Below, one piece after another: positions 12,361-23,237 of a stretch of DNA of 64,000 nucleotides (within the stretch, counting starts at the first letter, position 1; each line of letters opens with the position of its first letter). Origin of the DNA: Siphlonurus alternatus (taxonomy: Eukaryota; Arthropoda; Insecta; Ephemeroptera; Siphlonuridae); the NCBI GenBank assembly GCA_949825025.1, contig OX463779.1, positions 44,400,249 through 44,464,248 on the forward strand, written 5' to 3'. The notes below the pieces were generated by a model. The model had not been told where the DNA came from. It did not search any database and was given only the letters and a program-made list of their open reading frames with translations. A program made the translations under genes and the position numbers.

Positions 12361-12765
12361 CCTGAGTCCATTTTAGAGGAAAAAAGAGGGAAAATGACGA
12401 GTTTGCGTCTTTTTTCCTCTTATTGATCATAAAATGTTGGAAATATTGGGGGACATTCACAAAGCACTTTAACCCCAACTTTAGCCCCAAGTTTTATCCC
12501 TGGTACTAAACATGGTGCTAAACTAGGAGCTAGACATAGTAAGCTCCTGGTTTAGTACCATGTTTAGCACCAGGGTTAAAAATCGGGGCGAAAGTGGGGG
12601 TTAAAGTGCTTTGTGAATGCCCCCCATTGTCTCCATTTCATCCTCACCTTGAGCGAGGAGAAAATAAGAGGACTTCTATGCTTTTTTTAGGTAAAAAGAC
12701 GTTATAAGATTAGGTTTAGTCATGTAAAGAATGAATTGAAGACGCAAATTTTCAACTAGGGTAAT
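12361..12765 (+). repeat. Dispersed repeat family A, copy 2, split by a nested MITE
   Basis: Family A landmarks are present on both sides of an inserted element. TTTTAGAGGAAAAAAGA and GAAATATTG lie to the left; the continuation CCATTTCATCCTCACCTTGA lies to the right. The 5' third seen in copies 1 and 5 is missing or diverged here. Removing 12449-12625 and one copy of ATTG restores the arrangement of the other copies. Confidence 0.8.
12449..12625. mobile_element. MITE of the GGGGCATTCACAAAG family, nested insertion
   Basis: The 177-bp element has ends GGGGACATTCACAAAGCAC and the complement of GGGGCATTCACAAAGCAC, followed inward by inverted TTTAACCCC and GGGGTTAAA. Further inward, CCTGGTACTAAACATGGTGC pairs with GGTTTAGTACCATGTTTAGC, so nearly the whole element folds back. 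Both sides carry ATTG, and comparison with uninterrupted family A copies shows a duplicated 3-4-bp target. Relatives lie at 32924-33153 and 47026-47289. Confidence 0.85.
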
Positions 12766-14757
12766 ATATACAGTACTAGTTTGTCCTTTTTTATTATTAT
12801 TTAATCTACTCTTAATAAGTTTCTGCATTATAAAAATGAATACATAGAATAAATTATGATAATTATCATATCACTATAATATTATATCATTACAAACATG
12901 CAGAGTTAAATATAAAAATATAATATTTTTTATAACACTAAAGTGCTGCTTTTTAAAAATAAAAATAATTCAAATAAAATTTAAAATAAGTTTTAATAAT
13001 AAACAGAATCTTTTATAACATTAAATTACAATAAAAATATATAATAAAATGATAATAAAAAAAAATAAACAACTATGTTCCACCTACCTAATAACTACTA
13101 TCTTGACCGCTGTGGTAAAAAGCTATTGACCTCTCCAGCATTATATATCGAACGTCATGATATACCTACACACAAAAAAAACATCAGCAGAATTGTCTTT
13201 TGGGTTAGTCACGTGGGATTGTCAGACACAGAAAGGTCAAGCTCTTAAATCGCCTGTTGATACCCTGGTCCTAGCGTCACGAAACACAAGATTCACTTAC
13301 TCTAGTTCCCTGTAGGTCTGATTGAATCCCACCAGACTTTGCAGTGTGCTCTAGACTACAGATTTTTGTTTTAAAAAAAAAATACTTTTTATTTATTGAT
13401 TTTTACTTTTATGTAATAAAAAGTTAATATTATTCATAATATGCGAGTATACTATTTTTAAAATATAATTTTATAGTTCTAAATTGTTGGTGGTTTTATA
13501 TTACATAGTAAAATTGAATTTTTAAAAATAATTTTTTGTTTTCTTCTTTCTAAAGTTTGAAATTGTTTTAAAATCTGACACTGTTTCAAAAAGATACATG
13601 ATATCAATGTTATAATACAGTAAAAATATAAATAAATATAATATAAAGAAACAATTGCTTTTTGACATTTTATCCGAATCTAAATTTTAACTTTTTTTTT
13701 ATTATTTATTTTCATATCATATTTTTATATATAATACAAAAAATATACATATATAAATATATGTACATTTTCATTTTCTCAGAAACGACAACAAAATTCT
13801 CTTTACATGGATTTGTCTCTGCTTTTGCATGATATTTAAAAATTGAATAACAAAAAAAATACATGGTTTAAAAAAATTGTAACCCTATTTTAAATATACA
13901 CACAGTGATGTTTAAAGCGAATGTTAGCATGCAGTAAAAAGGTAAATGGAAGCATGCTATCATTAAGAAAAAGCATGTAACTTTGTTAATGCTAACTAAT
14001 TTAAAAGACGACATGGTATAATAAAATAGGCACGTATAATATATAAACTTAAGGGATATACAGTATACTGTATAAAATAATATTAACAAAATATATAAAA
14101 ACAAGATCAACTTTTATTTTTCACTATATAGGATAAAATAAATTATAATAATTAATTTATCTCGTAAACCAAATATTCCATCATCATTAAAAATATACGA
14201 GTTTTGCTCTGCAACTAAAATATACTCTGGTATTTATAGTTTTAACCCCCCACCCATCCTTTTATACGGTAACAAGATGGCCACTACTATAATAGTAATT
14301 TTGTTTTTGGTATATATTATATAAGAGATAGAATTGAGTTCATTAAGACGACAAACAAAAGTCTGTGTTCTTTAATGCGACAACATACAAGTAAAAGAGC
14401 ATCACAACTTTTTTTCTTTAAAACATTAAGCTTAAATATATAAGGATGTCCAGTACTTAAAAGAAAAAAAATATATATAAAAGGATCACGGAAGCTTGTT
14501 GAAGTAGTTATATATTTTATGTATATATACTTCTCTATACAACAAGAAGCTAGGCCATAAGATGAAACTTTTTTTTAGTGCATTACAGTCTATTTCTTGA
14601 ACAAGCAAGTCGAGGCCCAAACAAGCGGAAAGTTGCTTTGCAGAGTAGCTTGAATGGTCTTACCAGCTGGTGAATATCAATGAGGCAAACTTTACCAGTA
14701 TACGCCTAAGTTGGGCAATACAACAAAATGACGTCACTGGATAACTCGATGATGTCA
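12766..14757. other. AT-rich non-coding stretch with a GC-richer patch
   Basis: The patch at about 13075-13370 is less AT-rich and contains a CACGTG core within GTCACGTGGGA near 13208, but I cannot assign a promoter or exon. The rest is AT-rich with short frames, including minus-strand hydrophobic frames that look like translated AT sequence. Confidence 0.45.
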
Positions 14758-14815
14758 CTATTCGCACTATAGTACGATTAGAATATACTATTCGCACTAT
14801 AGTACGATTTGAATA
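14758..14815. repeat. 29-bp tandem duplication
   Basis: Two adjacent 29-bp units each begin ACTATTCGCACTATAGTACG and differ at one position (A versus T). Each contains the short palindrome ACTATAGT. Confidence 0.85.
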
Positions 14816-14869
14816 TAAGGGAGGAGAATTAACAATGAATGTGAGAGAGTTCGGAGTCAAAGAATATTT

Positions 14870-15190
14870 TTTTATTAATGAATTAGATATTTAAAAAAAA
14901 AATCGAGAATTTTCTAAAACTTAATCACTTATGGTTTAAGCAAATTTTATGTGTTGGCAGTTTTCTCACAACAGCTTCATTTCCAGTTTCCATCCATAAG
15001 GCCAATGTTAAACTTCTACCTCAATTTTCACAAAACTGATAAGACAGATTCACTTCAAAATTTGTATGTCACCTATTGATGAGTTCAAAATCCCTTGCAA
15101 GTCTTGTTGCATTCAAGGGGGCCGATTGCGAGATTTCAATCAACTGAGATTTCAATCCTTATAGGCAGATACTTAATACTGTGGGAAGTA
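14870..15190 (+). repeat. Dispersed repeat family C, copy 1
   Basis: Shared with 42430-42725 and 57410-57860. Landmarks are AAAAATCGAGA(A)TT, CTTATGGTTTAAGC, TTTTCTCACAACAGCTTC, CCATAAGGCCAATGTTAAAC, TTCTACCTCAATTTTCA, AAAACTGATAAGACAGA and a final CAACTGAGATT. There is no coding capacity and no clear inverted termini, so it may be a retroposon body or a truncated element. Confidence 0.75.
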
Positions 15191-15841
15191 CACTTGATTG
15201 TATGAACTATTATAAAGTTGTTGAACTTGAGAAGTACTATAACGTTCGTATTTTAATCAAAACCTTTATTAAAAGCATGATATATTTTATTCAAAAGAGT
15301 TTTCATTGACAATGATATTTTATAAGTGTACGCATAGAAATAATGAAACAGCATTACATTATTATACTGCATATTTTTTTACATAGCGATAGAAAAAAAA
15401 GTACAAAAAAGTATTAAAAATATTATAAATTTTAATTAAAGAAAAACTGTATATGAATGACAATAATGTAAAAATATTTATTACGTTAATAAAAATTATT
15501 AATTAGAATAAGAACATTAAACAAATCTTAACATGTATAGTAACATAATAAAGTGTTTAGTAACATGATATTAAACCGCATCATTGCAGTCTGCATTAAT
15601 TAAAATCGTATACATTTATACAACATGTATTAAAATGAATATATAAAAATATAAAATATGTTAACATTAATATTTGAAACGTACACATAAATATAATACT
15701 CAAAGTAATAAAATATTTTTGTATGAGAGTGTAGGTGCGTAATTGCAAATTAAAAACCAGCACTGCATGTATGCAACTCCTTATTTGCACAATGTTAAAC
15801 AAGAACTTGATCACAAATTTTTAATTTAAAACAGCATTTAC
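15191..15841. other. AT-rich non-coding flank of the giant hAT element
   Basis: No gene is seen. AT-rich sequence leads up to the TTTATTTT target copy. Confidence 0.5.
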
Positions 15842-15849
15842 TTTATTTT
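15842..15849. repeat. 8-bp target site duplication (left), giant hAT element
   Basis: TTTATTTT lies directly before TAGGGCTG and is repeated exactly at 36513-36520 directly after CAGCCCTA. The sequence is low-complexity, so the match alone is modest evidence, but its position flush against both matching termini is what counts. Confidence 0.75.
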
Positions 15850-16500
15850 TAGGGCTGCTAATTTTAACCGGTTGATTAACCGTGCGGTAAAAACATCACG
15901 GTTAAAAGCTTTCTTACAAAATTTTTACTCGAGATTACGGTTAATTTAACCGAAATTCAAGTTAAACCGTACGTTGAACGTCGGTTAATTTGAATTACGG
16001 CCGGCTACCAATATTGACCGAACAATTTTCCGTCTCGGTTAAGCCTCCCCCGGTTAACCGCTATCCTACAAAGTTGGAACTTGCGTTTACGATTAACCGA
16101 TAACCGAAAATCCTTTAACCGATATCCGAATTGCACTTCTTCTTGACTGCGGTTAATTCTTAACCGGGTTAATTTGTGGTTTCATTTTAACCGCTTCACT
16201 GCAAGTTTGCATTTTAACCGATTTAGTTATATTTTTCCATTTCAATTCTCAATTAAATTTTAACCGTTTTAAACCGAGGTACACTATTTTAATCGTATTT
16301 AAAATTTGACCGTTTTAAACCGTTGTTAAACTTTATGATCGTCTCAACCGAAGTTACAAATTAACCATTAAAATGGTAAAAGTGTTAGTATTAACTTTTA
16401 AATGGGTACATTTTAATTGTGATTTTGAATTGAAAAATTTAACCACAATGTGAGTCGGTTAAAATGAAAACTCGCACTGAAGCGGTTAAAATAAATTAAA
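15850..16500. repeat. Left subterminal TTAACCG/CGGTTAA array
   Basis: By eye about 19 exact TAACCG or CGGTTA hexamers lie in these 650 bp, in both orientations, plus variants such as TTTAAACCG. Some are joined head to head as palindromes, for example CCGGTTAACCG near 16050 and TTAACCGGTT near 15865. Spacing is irregular, so this is not a simple tandem repeat. The motif falls off sharply after about 16500. Inferred role: transposase-binding sites of the enclosing hAT element. Confidence 0.75.
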
Positions 16501-17365
16501 AAGTACATTACACTTTCGATATTTTTAATTTGCTTAAGTAGTTTTAATACGGCGGTTTCATTACTACATTACATTTATAATTAAGTAAATAAAAGGCTCT
16601 TAAGAAAAAATCTGCGTAATATAAATAGAACAATTTTAATGATTTATAAAAAGTATAAAATGAGCCCGCGTGTAACTCTGCATGTAATAATACAGTATAT
16701 AAATATTAATATGGAAAAAATATTTATTATTATATGAAATTATATACATGATTATGTAAATAATGTTCTAAAAAATCGTCTACCACTCAATATACGGCTT
16801 TGTTAATCATCATGCCTTGTGTTTTTCTCATGTGGGGTGCGGTGATTTAGAAGACGGCGAAGGGAAATTTTTCGAGGCGACGAGTGTTCAATTTTTTATA
16901 TAATTTCTGTATCGAAGTAGTGTAGAAAAATAAAATATTTGCCATCAGTGCAATTTATATATTATATTTTAAAAAATGAAAAATAAACTTTAGTAAAATT
17001 TATTATAAATTGTTATCAGTTGAATTTGCTCAGAGTATTGATGGATGAATTTTAATACTTATTATATTGTTACAATGATATTATATAATATAATAAATAT
17101 ATCACTTTTACTTTAAACTTAATCGATTTTTAAATTTTTTTAATATCCCACATGGTTCATATGCCAAAAAATCAATTTATTTTATTTATTTTCAGTTACA
17201 GGAACTTAATTTTTTACACTAAATATCTTTAATATAATATATGTGTCAGTCTTGAAGCCAATTCGTGTCGGAATGTGATTTTTTTTTATCCCAACGCGTT
17301 GACTTGAAATTTCTGAAAGCTCCAATACGTTAGGATAAACATATATATTATATATATTATAAATT
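16501..17365. other. AT-rich non-coding interior of the giant element
   Basis: No gene or recognised repeat. Sequence around 17283-17335 (CCCAACGCGTTGACTTGAAA) loosely resembles a piece near 23950-24050, possibly an old interspersed repeat. Confidence 0.45.
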
Positions 17366-17718
17366 TTTTAATCAAACCCTATTAGGTACTTCTACTTGCT
17401 AATTACATACTACTTTGAAACCCCGAAACTTCCGAAACCCTAACTTAGCGTTTTAATTGCGGGCTCATCGAGAACGGGGGCGGAAACGGCCTTGCAATCC
17501 ATCCCGGCATTTGCCTGCGACTGAGGGAAACGTGGAAACCTCAGCCAGGATGGACGCTACAGCTTTTGACAATGAACCGTTGCAATTGTCCAAAGTCAGG
17601 GGAGCCACATATAGTGGAAAAGCGCAACAATTAACCCCTGGGTGGGAAACGTGTTTTTTGTTGAAAAGAGTCACCCATCCAATTACTTACTACGCTCGTC
17701 TCCCCATCTCGACACATT
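17366..17718 (-). mobile_element. 5S-rRNA-derived SINE with conserved core, copy a
   Basis: Read on the minus strand, the element begins with 5S-rRNA-like sequence ending TTGGATGGGTGAC, the 5S internal promoter C-box region. It continues through a body with TTTCCCACCCAGGG, a core with CTGGCTGAGGTTTCCACG and AAATGCCGGGATGGATTGC, and ends in a tail AAGTTAGGGTTTCGGAAG then TACCTAATAGGGTTTGATT and A-rich sequence. Copy b at 20262-20606 shares head, body and core; the window end carries the same tail. The overlapping short frames on both strands are not genes. SINEs with a 5S promoter (SINE3 type) are known in animals; the subfamily is not identified. Confidence 0.85.
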
Positions 17719-17734
17719 AGACATACAGGGAGGT

Positions 17735-18125
17735 ACAAAGCTACAAAGAGCCAGACACCGCACGCGGCGACACACAGGTGGCTGCATACCACCCTCACCC
17801 TAACTTTACTGGGAGGCATTAAACTCTCTGACCGCCACAAACCCTTTTCATTGTTGTGTTTTATTTGCAAGTTTAACAATTTTGAAGTCACAGGAAATAG
17901 AAAGAATTTTCTTTATATTTTATCCTGAATAAAATATTAATATTATTTCTCACAGTACTTTGTAGCAGTACGTGACTATTCAAAACTTGTTTAAAAACAC
18001 AACAGTGAAAAGGGTTTGTGTGACCACAGCCGACTGGGACTCTAGTCCAGTGAGACGCGGTCAGAGAGTTTATTGCCCCCCAGTACAGTTAGGATGAGGG
18101 TGCTGGTATTCAGCCAGAACCAAAA
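17735..18125. repeat. Pair of inverted repeats around a 120-bp spacer
   Basis: The segment ending about 17870 and the one starting about 17990 are inverted copies. Shared pieces are AAAAGGGTTTGTG, CGGTCAGAGAGTTTA and GCCCCCCAGTA or GCCTCCCAGTA, followed by GTTAGG(A/G)TGAGGGTG. The right copy contains extra sequence (CCGACTGGGACTCTAGTCC). It may be a foldback element or two oppositely inserted copies of one short repeat. Confidence 0.7.
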
Positions 18126-19768
18126 ACACTATATGTCACAGCCAAGTAACTAATCCGTCAATACATTGTTTTTCAGACTTTCATAGTGCAACGATTCACA
18201 ATATTTATTTCATGTGTTCCCCAATATCACCTTTACTTATAAGTAGTAGTATTTTATAACAAATTGATTAAATAATTTTTAAATTAAAAAAAAATATTTA
18301 TTTAAAGTATTTAAAAAAAAATGAAAGTATAATATTTTGAAGCACCTCGCACATCATTACAGTGTTTTGGTGATCCGGGCAAGAGCTTCAGTTTCCTGGA
18401 GTGTGGTATGGTTCTCCGGGAATCAGGTTGCTAATAGAGACTGGGAGGTAAGAAGAAGGGTCGCGTCATAAGGGGTTTTACAAGGACTTAAATTTGCAGC
18501 TTATACTGGTGCATACTTTCAATATTTTCATTATTCAAAATTTTTAATTGTTCATCCCTTCACGATATGTACACATACCCTTGATACCCTGGTTCCCACT
18601 GAAACTTCAATATTTTTTTCTAAATTGACATGGTAAATTTTTAAGCACTTTATCTTTCAAAAAATAATTTTCACAGCATAATCGATTTGAATGTACTATC
18701 AGCAAATCTATCAGTTTTATATAATTATTATTATAGTTATATTATCCAATTGTAAATAAATGGTAATAAAATAATTATATTACATTTTACAATATATATT
18801 ATTAACATTATTATATCAATATTTTGAATTAGCATTGTTTATTATAGTATAATATTGTTATTCAGATATTTTTCATATATTATAAGGATCCGAGAACATT
18901 AATGTTACAAACATTAAACAAACTACAAACTTTACACACTTTTTTCGTTTTATTGTGATGCCATAAAAATTTTATTTAATTAAAAAAATAAATTAATTTT
19001 GACTTAAAAACTATTATATAGCAAAGCGTATAGAGGTTTATAGTTTATAGAGGTTAATCAGCTGGTGGTTAAAGAGCATTTTACCTGCGCCGGTTGCATC
19101 GGCAAAGAAAGGGAGGGAGGGGCCGTGTGACGTTAGCGCGAGACCTGCAGCTAGCAGGTAAACCATTCTCCCCAGCAGTTTGCTGTGTTGTTGCAATGCT
19201 GTTTTCTTATAAAATTGCAACAATTAATATTTTGATGCAAATGTTTTTATTTCACTATCTAACTAATTAGTCTCTATAATTTCTCTGTATCGTTTATGTT
19301 ATGCAGTTATTAAAACGCTAGACTGCTTGAGACAGCTTGTGACAGAATACATGGAGTATAGCTATAACATGCATGATTTAATGGCTTAATTTCAACGAAT
19401 AAATGAATTTAAAATCATTGCTAAAATAAATAATTGATTTTAAAAAAATACTTATTTTTGTAAAAATTCTTCAGTTTGGAGATAAACTGTAGATTCATTA
19501 ATGCATTGCATGATTCACAATAAATTCCTATATAGTAGCAAGTTGGTAAATAAACGTAAATCAACGTAAGGCGTAATGATCAGACATATACTTAGTAAAT
19601 TTATATTATTTTACCTTTGGTGTCCTGGTGCTCAATGTTGCCTTGTAAAATATTCTACCATTTTTCCTGTAATTAATTAATTACTGGATTACTGCAATAA
19701 CTTATTAAATTTAAATGTATATTAAGAAATGTATGTTGATGACAAAAAATATGCAAAAACAGCATTCA
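18126..19768. other. Non-coding interior with one GC-richer patch
   Basis: The patch at about 18340-18490, containing GGTGATCCGGGCAAGAGC, is unusual in composition but matches nothing I recognise. Another small patch lies at about 19080-19170. No gene is supported. Confidence 0.45.
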
Positions 19769-20178
19769 GGGCATTGGGTGTAGCACCGGTAGTTGGCAGC
19801 ACTGACGTATCTTCACCATGTTAATTTTTGATCATTGCTCCTCGGTGTAATTTTTATGCTAGAGCTAAGCTGATTGCTGTAGTATCAAGATAATTAGTAG
19901 CCCAAGTGCACAATTTGGCTAAATAAAGCCTGATTTAAAGAAAAGTAATTTTTATTAATTTTTTAAATTTACATGCACTTTTCTAAAATATAAAAAAAAT
20001 ACTTTTCTTTAAATCAGGCTTTATTTAGCCAAATTGTGCACTTGGGCTACTAATTATCTTGATACTACAGCAATCAGCTTAGCTCTAGCATAAAAATTAC
20101 TCCGAGGAGCAATGATCAAAAATTAACATGGTGAAGATACGTCAGTGTTGCCAACTACCGGTGCTACACCCAATGCCC
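19769..20178. mobile_element. 410-bp near-perfect foldback element
   Basis: Two arms of about 180 bp are nearly identical inverted copies around an AT-rich loop of about 50 bp. The ends are GGGCATTGGGTGTAGCACC and its complement. Pairing continues unbroken through TTGGCTAAATAAAGCCTG. No convincing target duplication is visible, so the superfamily is unassigned. It ends about 85 bp before 5S-SINE copy b. Confidence 0.9.
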
Positions 20179-20261
20179 TTAAAAAGGAAAAAGTCCATAG
20201 AGGTACAAGTATATACAGTATAAAGCCGAACAAGATACAAATTAAAAAATAATAATAATAA

Positions 20262-20606
20262 TTGGTGTGGCGCAGAGCGCTTGACCGGATCTCGTCAGAT
20301 CACCGAAGTCAATCAACGCCGAGCGTTGTTAATAGTAGTTGGATGGGTGACCATTTTCAACAGAAACAATGTTTCCCACCCAGGGCTAAATCATAGCGCT
20401 TTTCTACCATGTGGTTACTCTGGTCTTGGATCATTTCACTTCCGGTTCTTTGACAAAAACTGTAGCGTCTATTCTGGCTGAGGTTTCCACGTTTCCCTCA
20501 GTCGCAGCCATCACAGACAAATGCCGGAATGGATTGCATGCAAGGTCGTGGCCGCTCTCGATCCGATGGGCCTGCGAAATCCTCAAGTTAGGGTTTCGGA
20601 AGGTTT
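20262..20606 (+). mobile_element. 5S-rRNA-derived SINE with conserved core, copy b
   Basis: The head carries an extended 5S rRNA match: GATCTCGTCAGATCACCGAAG, followed by CAACGCCGAGCGT and ends in TTGGATGGGTGACC, covering the A-box, intermediate element and C-box of the type 1 pol III promoter. The preceding GGCGCAGAGCGC is not 5S and looks like an extra tRNA-type A-box. Body, core (CTGGCTGAGGTTTCCACG) and the start of the tail (AAGTTAGGGTTTCGGAAGG) match copy a, but the end of the tail is missing. Short frames across it are not genes. Confidence 0.9.
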
Positions 20607-20984
20607 AAAAATTTAAATTGTAAGATATTATTTAAACTAAAATGATAAATTTTATGCAATTAATTGGAATTTAGTTTATTATACAAAGCAAATATTTTAA
20701 AACAGAGAACTCATTTCGTGAAACGGACATCCACTGCAATTTATATATATTTTTTACGTTATACATATAGTTGTTGTGGAATATGTTTAACTATTTAAAA
20801 TTTAGAGATATTAATATATAAAATATAAAGTGTTCTGTGAGTTTTACTTCCAGTAAAATAATAATATAATAATGTACAAAAAATGCGCATTTTTTTTAAT
20901 TTTATTGTATTTTTAGGAACAAATATTTTAAAGTTAGCTTTTTAATTTTATTACACTATTTTTTCTTTTATCCATTTTTTTTTG
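20607..20984. other. AT-rich non-coding interior
   Basis: No gene or repeat is recognised between the two SINE copies. Confidence 0.5.
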
Positions 20985-21190
20985 TAGGGTACTTAAATAG
21001 GTCGCAAGTGAAATTTTTCCTGGCTCTTCATGGACCCGAACTAGCCTATTGCTCAGGGTTTTGTGGATCCCTTCCCCCTTCAAAATCAGACCTGCTTCTA
21101 TAGCAATCCATCCCAACATTCGGCAGGCTGAAACTGAGGAAACCATGGAAACTTCAGTCAGGATGGTTGACAATTGATGGAGGTTGTTGA
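20985..21190 (-). mobile_element. Core-sharing SINE remnant, copy c
   Basis: On the plus strand GCAATCCATCCCAACATTC, then ACTGAGGAAACCATGGAAAC and TCAGTCAGGATGG match the complement of the core domain of copies a and b. The flanks differ from those copies, except for a TAGGGTACTTAAATAG piece reminiscent of their tail. It therefore shares only the central core with the 5S family. The 99-residue minus-strand frame here is not a gene. Confidence 0.65.
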
Positions 21191-22011
21191 CATCAGTGTT
21201 GATATCAATATAATTTTTTATACCTTCATACATTTACTTTATTTTATATTTCATGAATAAAAAATCAAGCCTTGGGTATACTGTATTGCATGGACTCAAT
21301 ACACACAATAAATAAAATAGGTGAGTAAAAATAGTTCAGAAAATATTCCTCCTCTTATAAAATTTGTCGCTATGGTTCAATAACGGATTAGTTAAAAAAA
21401 AACTCTATTATTATACAAACCCTCAAATATATATTATATATATATATATATTTATTAAATACATATAATATAGTACTTATATTTTATATTTGTACATCAG
21501 GTAGAATGGCATTGATCAGTCGCCTCTCCCAGGGACAGAATGACGGTCGATTCACTAAAACTACTTTTCATTCTGACTTCCTGATCACAATCTTTGTATT
21601 TTATGTTAACAAAGGGAAGTAACATTTATGTACTTGCGAACACGTGACGGCAGGTAACGTTCCCATCAGTATAGCCCCTGTGTCAAGTGACGTGGTGACG
21701 TACTGTACGTGGAAACAAAGCTGCAACTATTTCCCATTCTTGCCTTGACGACGGTAGGTCATTAGTGATGGTGCGTCCGTTTCCGGCTCAAAATCACTCA
21801 AACATATTCAGTATTCAATAGATATGACAAATAAAGCCAAGTATAATATATATTTTTATTAAAAATGCCTATTGACAAAACTTTTCAAAGTCTTTATCCA
21901 AAGTATAAAGAATTTTTTTCATTAATTAGCCCTCGGAGTCTTTGGTCGTTTATTATTATTTTTTCTTGCGTGGTATATACAGTATAACAATATATTATAA
22001 ATTATAAGTTA
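21191..22011. other. Non-coding interior with (TA)n and a GC-richer patch
   Basis: A short TA tract lies near 21430-21455. A patch at about 21500-21800 is less AT-rich, with two CACGTGA/GACGTGG-like sites, but is unassigned. Confidence 0.45.
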
Positions 22012-22143
22012 ATGGTCAATGAAGTTAATGAACATGGTTTTAAGTACTCAGCTCAAAGATTTTATAATAATTTACCTGAGGATACTAAAGTGAAGAAAAC
22101 ATTTGTATTTATAAGAAAAAAGTTAAGTGTTAATTATTTTTAA
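22012..22143 (+). pseudogene. Reverse transcriptase C-terminal remnant
   Basis: A short frame ending at the stop 22141-22143 reads FKYSAQRFYNNLPED then KVKKTFVFIRKKL. The arrangement of an aromatic residue, N-N-L-P, then a basic stretch with a phenylalanine about 12 residues on is the usual end of non-LTR retrotransposon (or related) reverse transcriptases. No catalytic FADD region is present upstream, so only the 3' tip is retained. Followed by about 180 bp of possible 3' UTR. Confidence 0.5.
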
Positions 22144-22980
22144 AGAATGTGTACAAAATTGACGATTTTTTTGAGAAAGACTTAATATTTAACAAACTTT
22201 AAGTGCAATGTAATTACTATGTATTGTTGACTTGTCTTTTAGAAAGATTAAAATTTTTTTAATTGAATTGAAGTACTAAAATATTGTGTTTTTATCTTTC
22301 TGTATGCATTTTCTGTACCATTCATGTTAATAAAATGTCAATAATTCTGAGAATTTACAAGACTACAAAATAATAACTGTCCAAATTTAAGGGAACTAAT
22401 TTTAGCATTGTGCCATTGTGAATTTACTTCAATATGTTTAATGCGCAGCTCCTTATAAAAATCTGAGCAGTTTGCTACTACAAAATATATATTATAAATA
22501 TAATATATGAATATATAATATACCATTAAATTAAATTTTTATGTGCCTTATACTTCATATGAGGAAATAAAATAATAAAATATCATGCCTTCAAATGTAA
22601 AAAACAGACAAAAACATAAAGTAAAAGAATAACGAGGTATTACGCGCTTTACCGACTGCATGTGCTACAGTTGCTACACGCAGTCTTATGACTTATGAGA
22701 ATGTTGTGCGCTATAGTAAAAATCATATAAGAGAATCATTTTTTCACCCCTCTCGCAACGCTACAGGATAGGAATATGAACCTTGTGGACGATTTTCGTA
22801 GCTGACGCGTGGTATATCCCTATATCCCACGGTCTAATTAAAATTCAAATATTTTTTTCATCAATTTCCAAGCATACAAACACAAACATTATAAAATGTA
22901 GCACTTTGAATGAAGGGTTAGACTCGTCGAAAACAAAACATATTTAAAAATATATTACTAATAAATAACATTATACACTA
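22144..22980. other. AT-rich non-coding interior
   Basis: No gene is seen. A possible 3' UTR of the preceding retrotransposon remnant, then unrecognised sequence with a small GC-richer patch at 22635-22820. Confidence 0.45.
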
Positions 22981-23230
22981 GAATTTAAATTGCAAATAAG
23001 CCTTCACACTATAAAAACAACAATCACTTAGAAGCGTTCTCACTGATTTTTTAAAATCTTTGTAATTTGACAATTTCCTTATACAAAGAGGTAGCTTATT
23101 ATACCTCCTATTAGTCTTGCTCCTGAACGTTAGGCAACCCGCACGCGCTAAAATCTCGCAATTCAAATTGTCCATTGCCAATATTTTCCTAAGAAACATT
23201 ATCATAAAAACGTGCATATAAGTATATAAG
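22981..23230 (-). pseudogene. Second reverse transcriptase C-terminal remnant
   Basis: The minus-strand frame contains RRYNKLPLCIRKLSNYKDF then KKSVRTLL, the same tail pattern as the remnant at 22012, with the L-P-x-x-I-R signature. Only about 60 residues look family-like and the catalytic domain is absent. Upstream, the frame runs into antisense 28S rRNA at 23238-23323, so the 114-residue open frame is a chimera and not a functional protein. Confidence 0.6.
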
Positions 23231-23237
23231 CCCCGGT

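Noticed and set aside
17457..17720. 87-residue plus-strand frame and its minus-strand partners
   Set aside because: They lie inside 5S-derived SINE copy a, whose other copies show no conserved reading frame.
20281..20371. Functional 5S rRNA gene
   Set aside because: Only the internal promoter part resembles 5S rRNA; both ends of the 5S molecule are missing and a SINE body follows.
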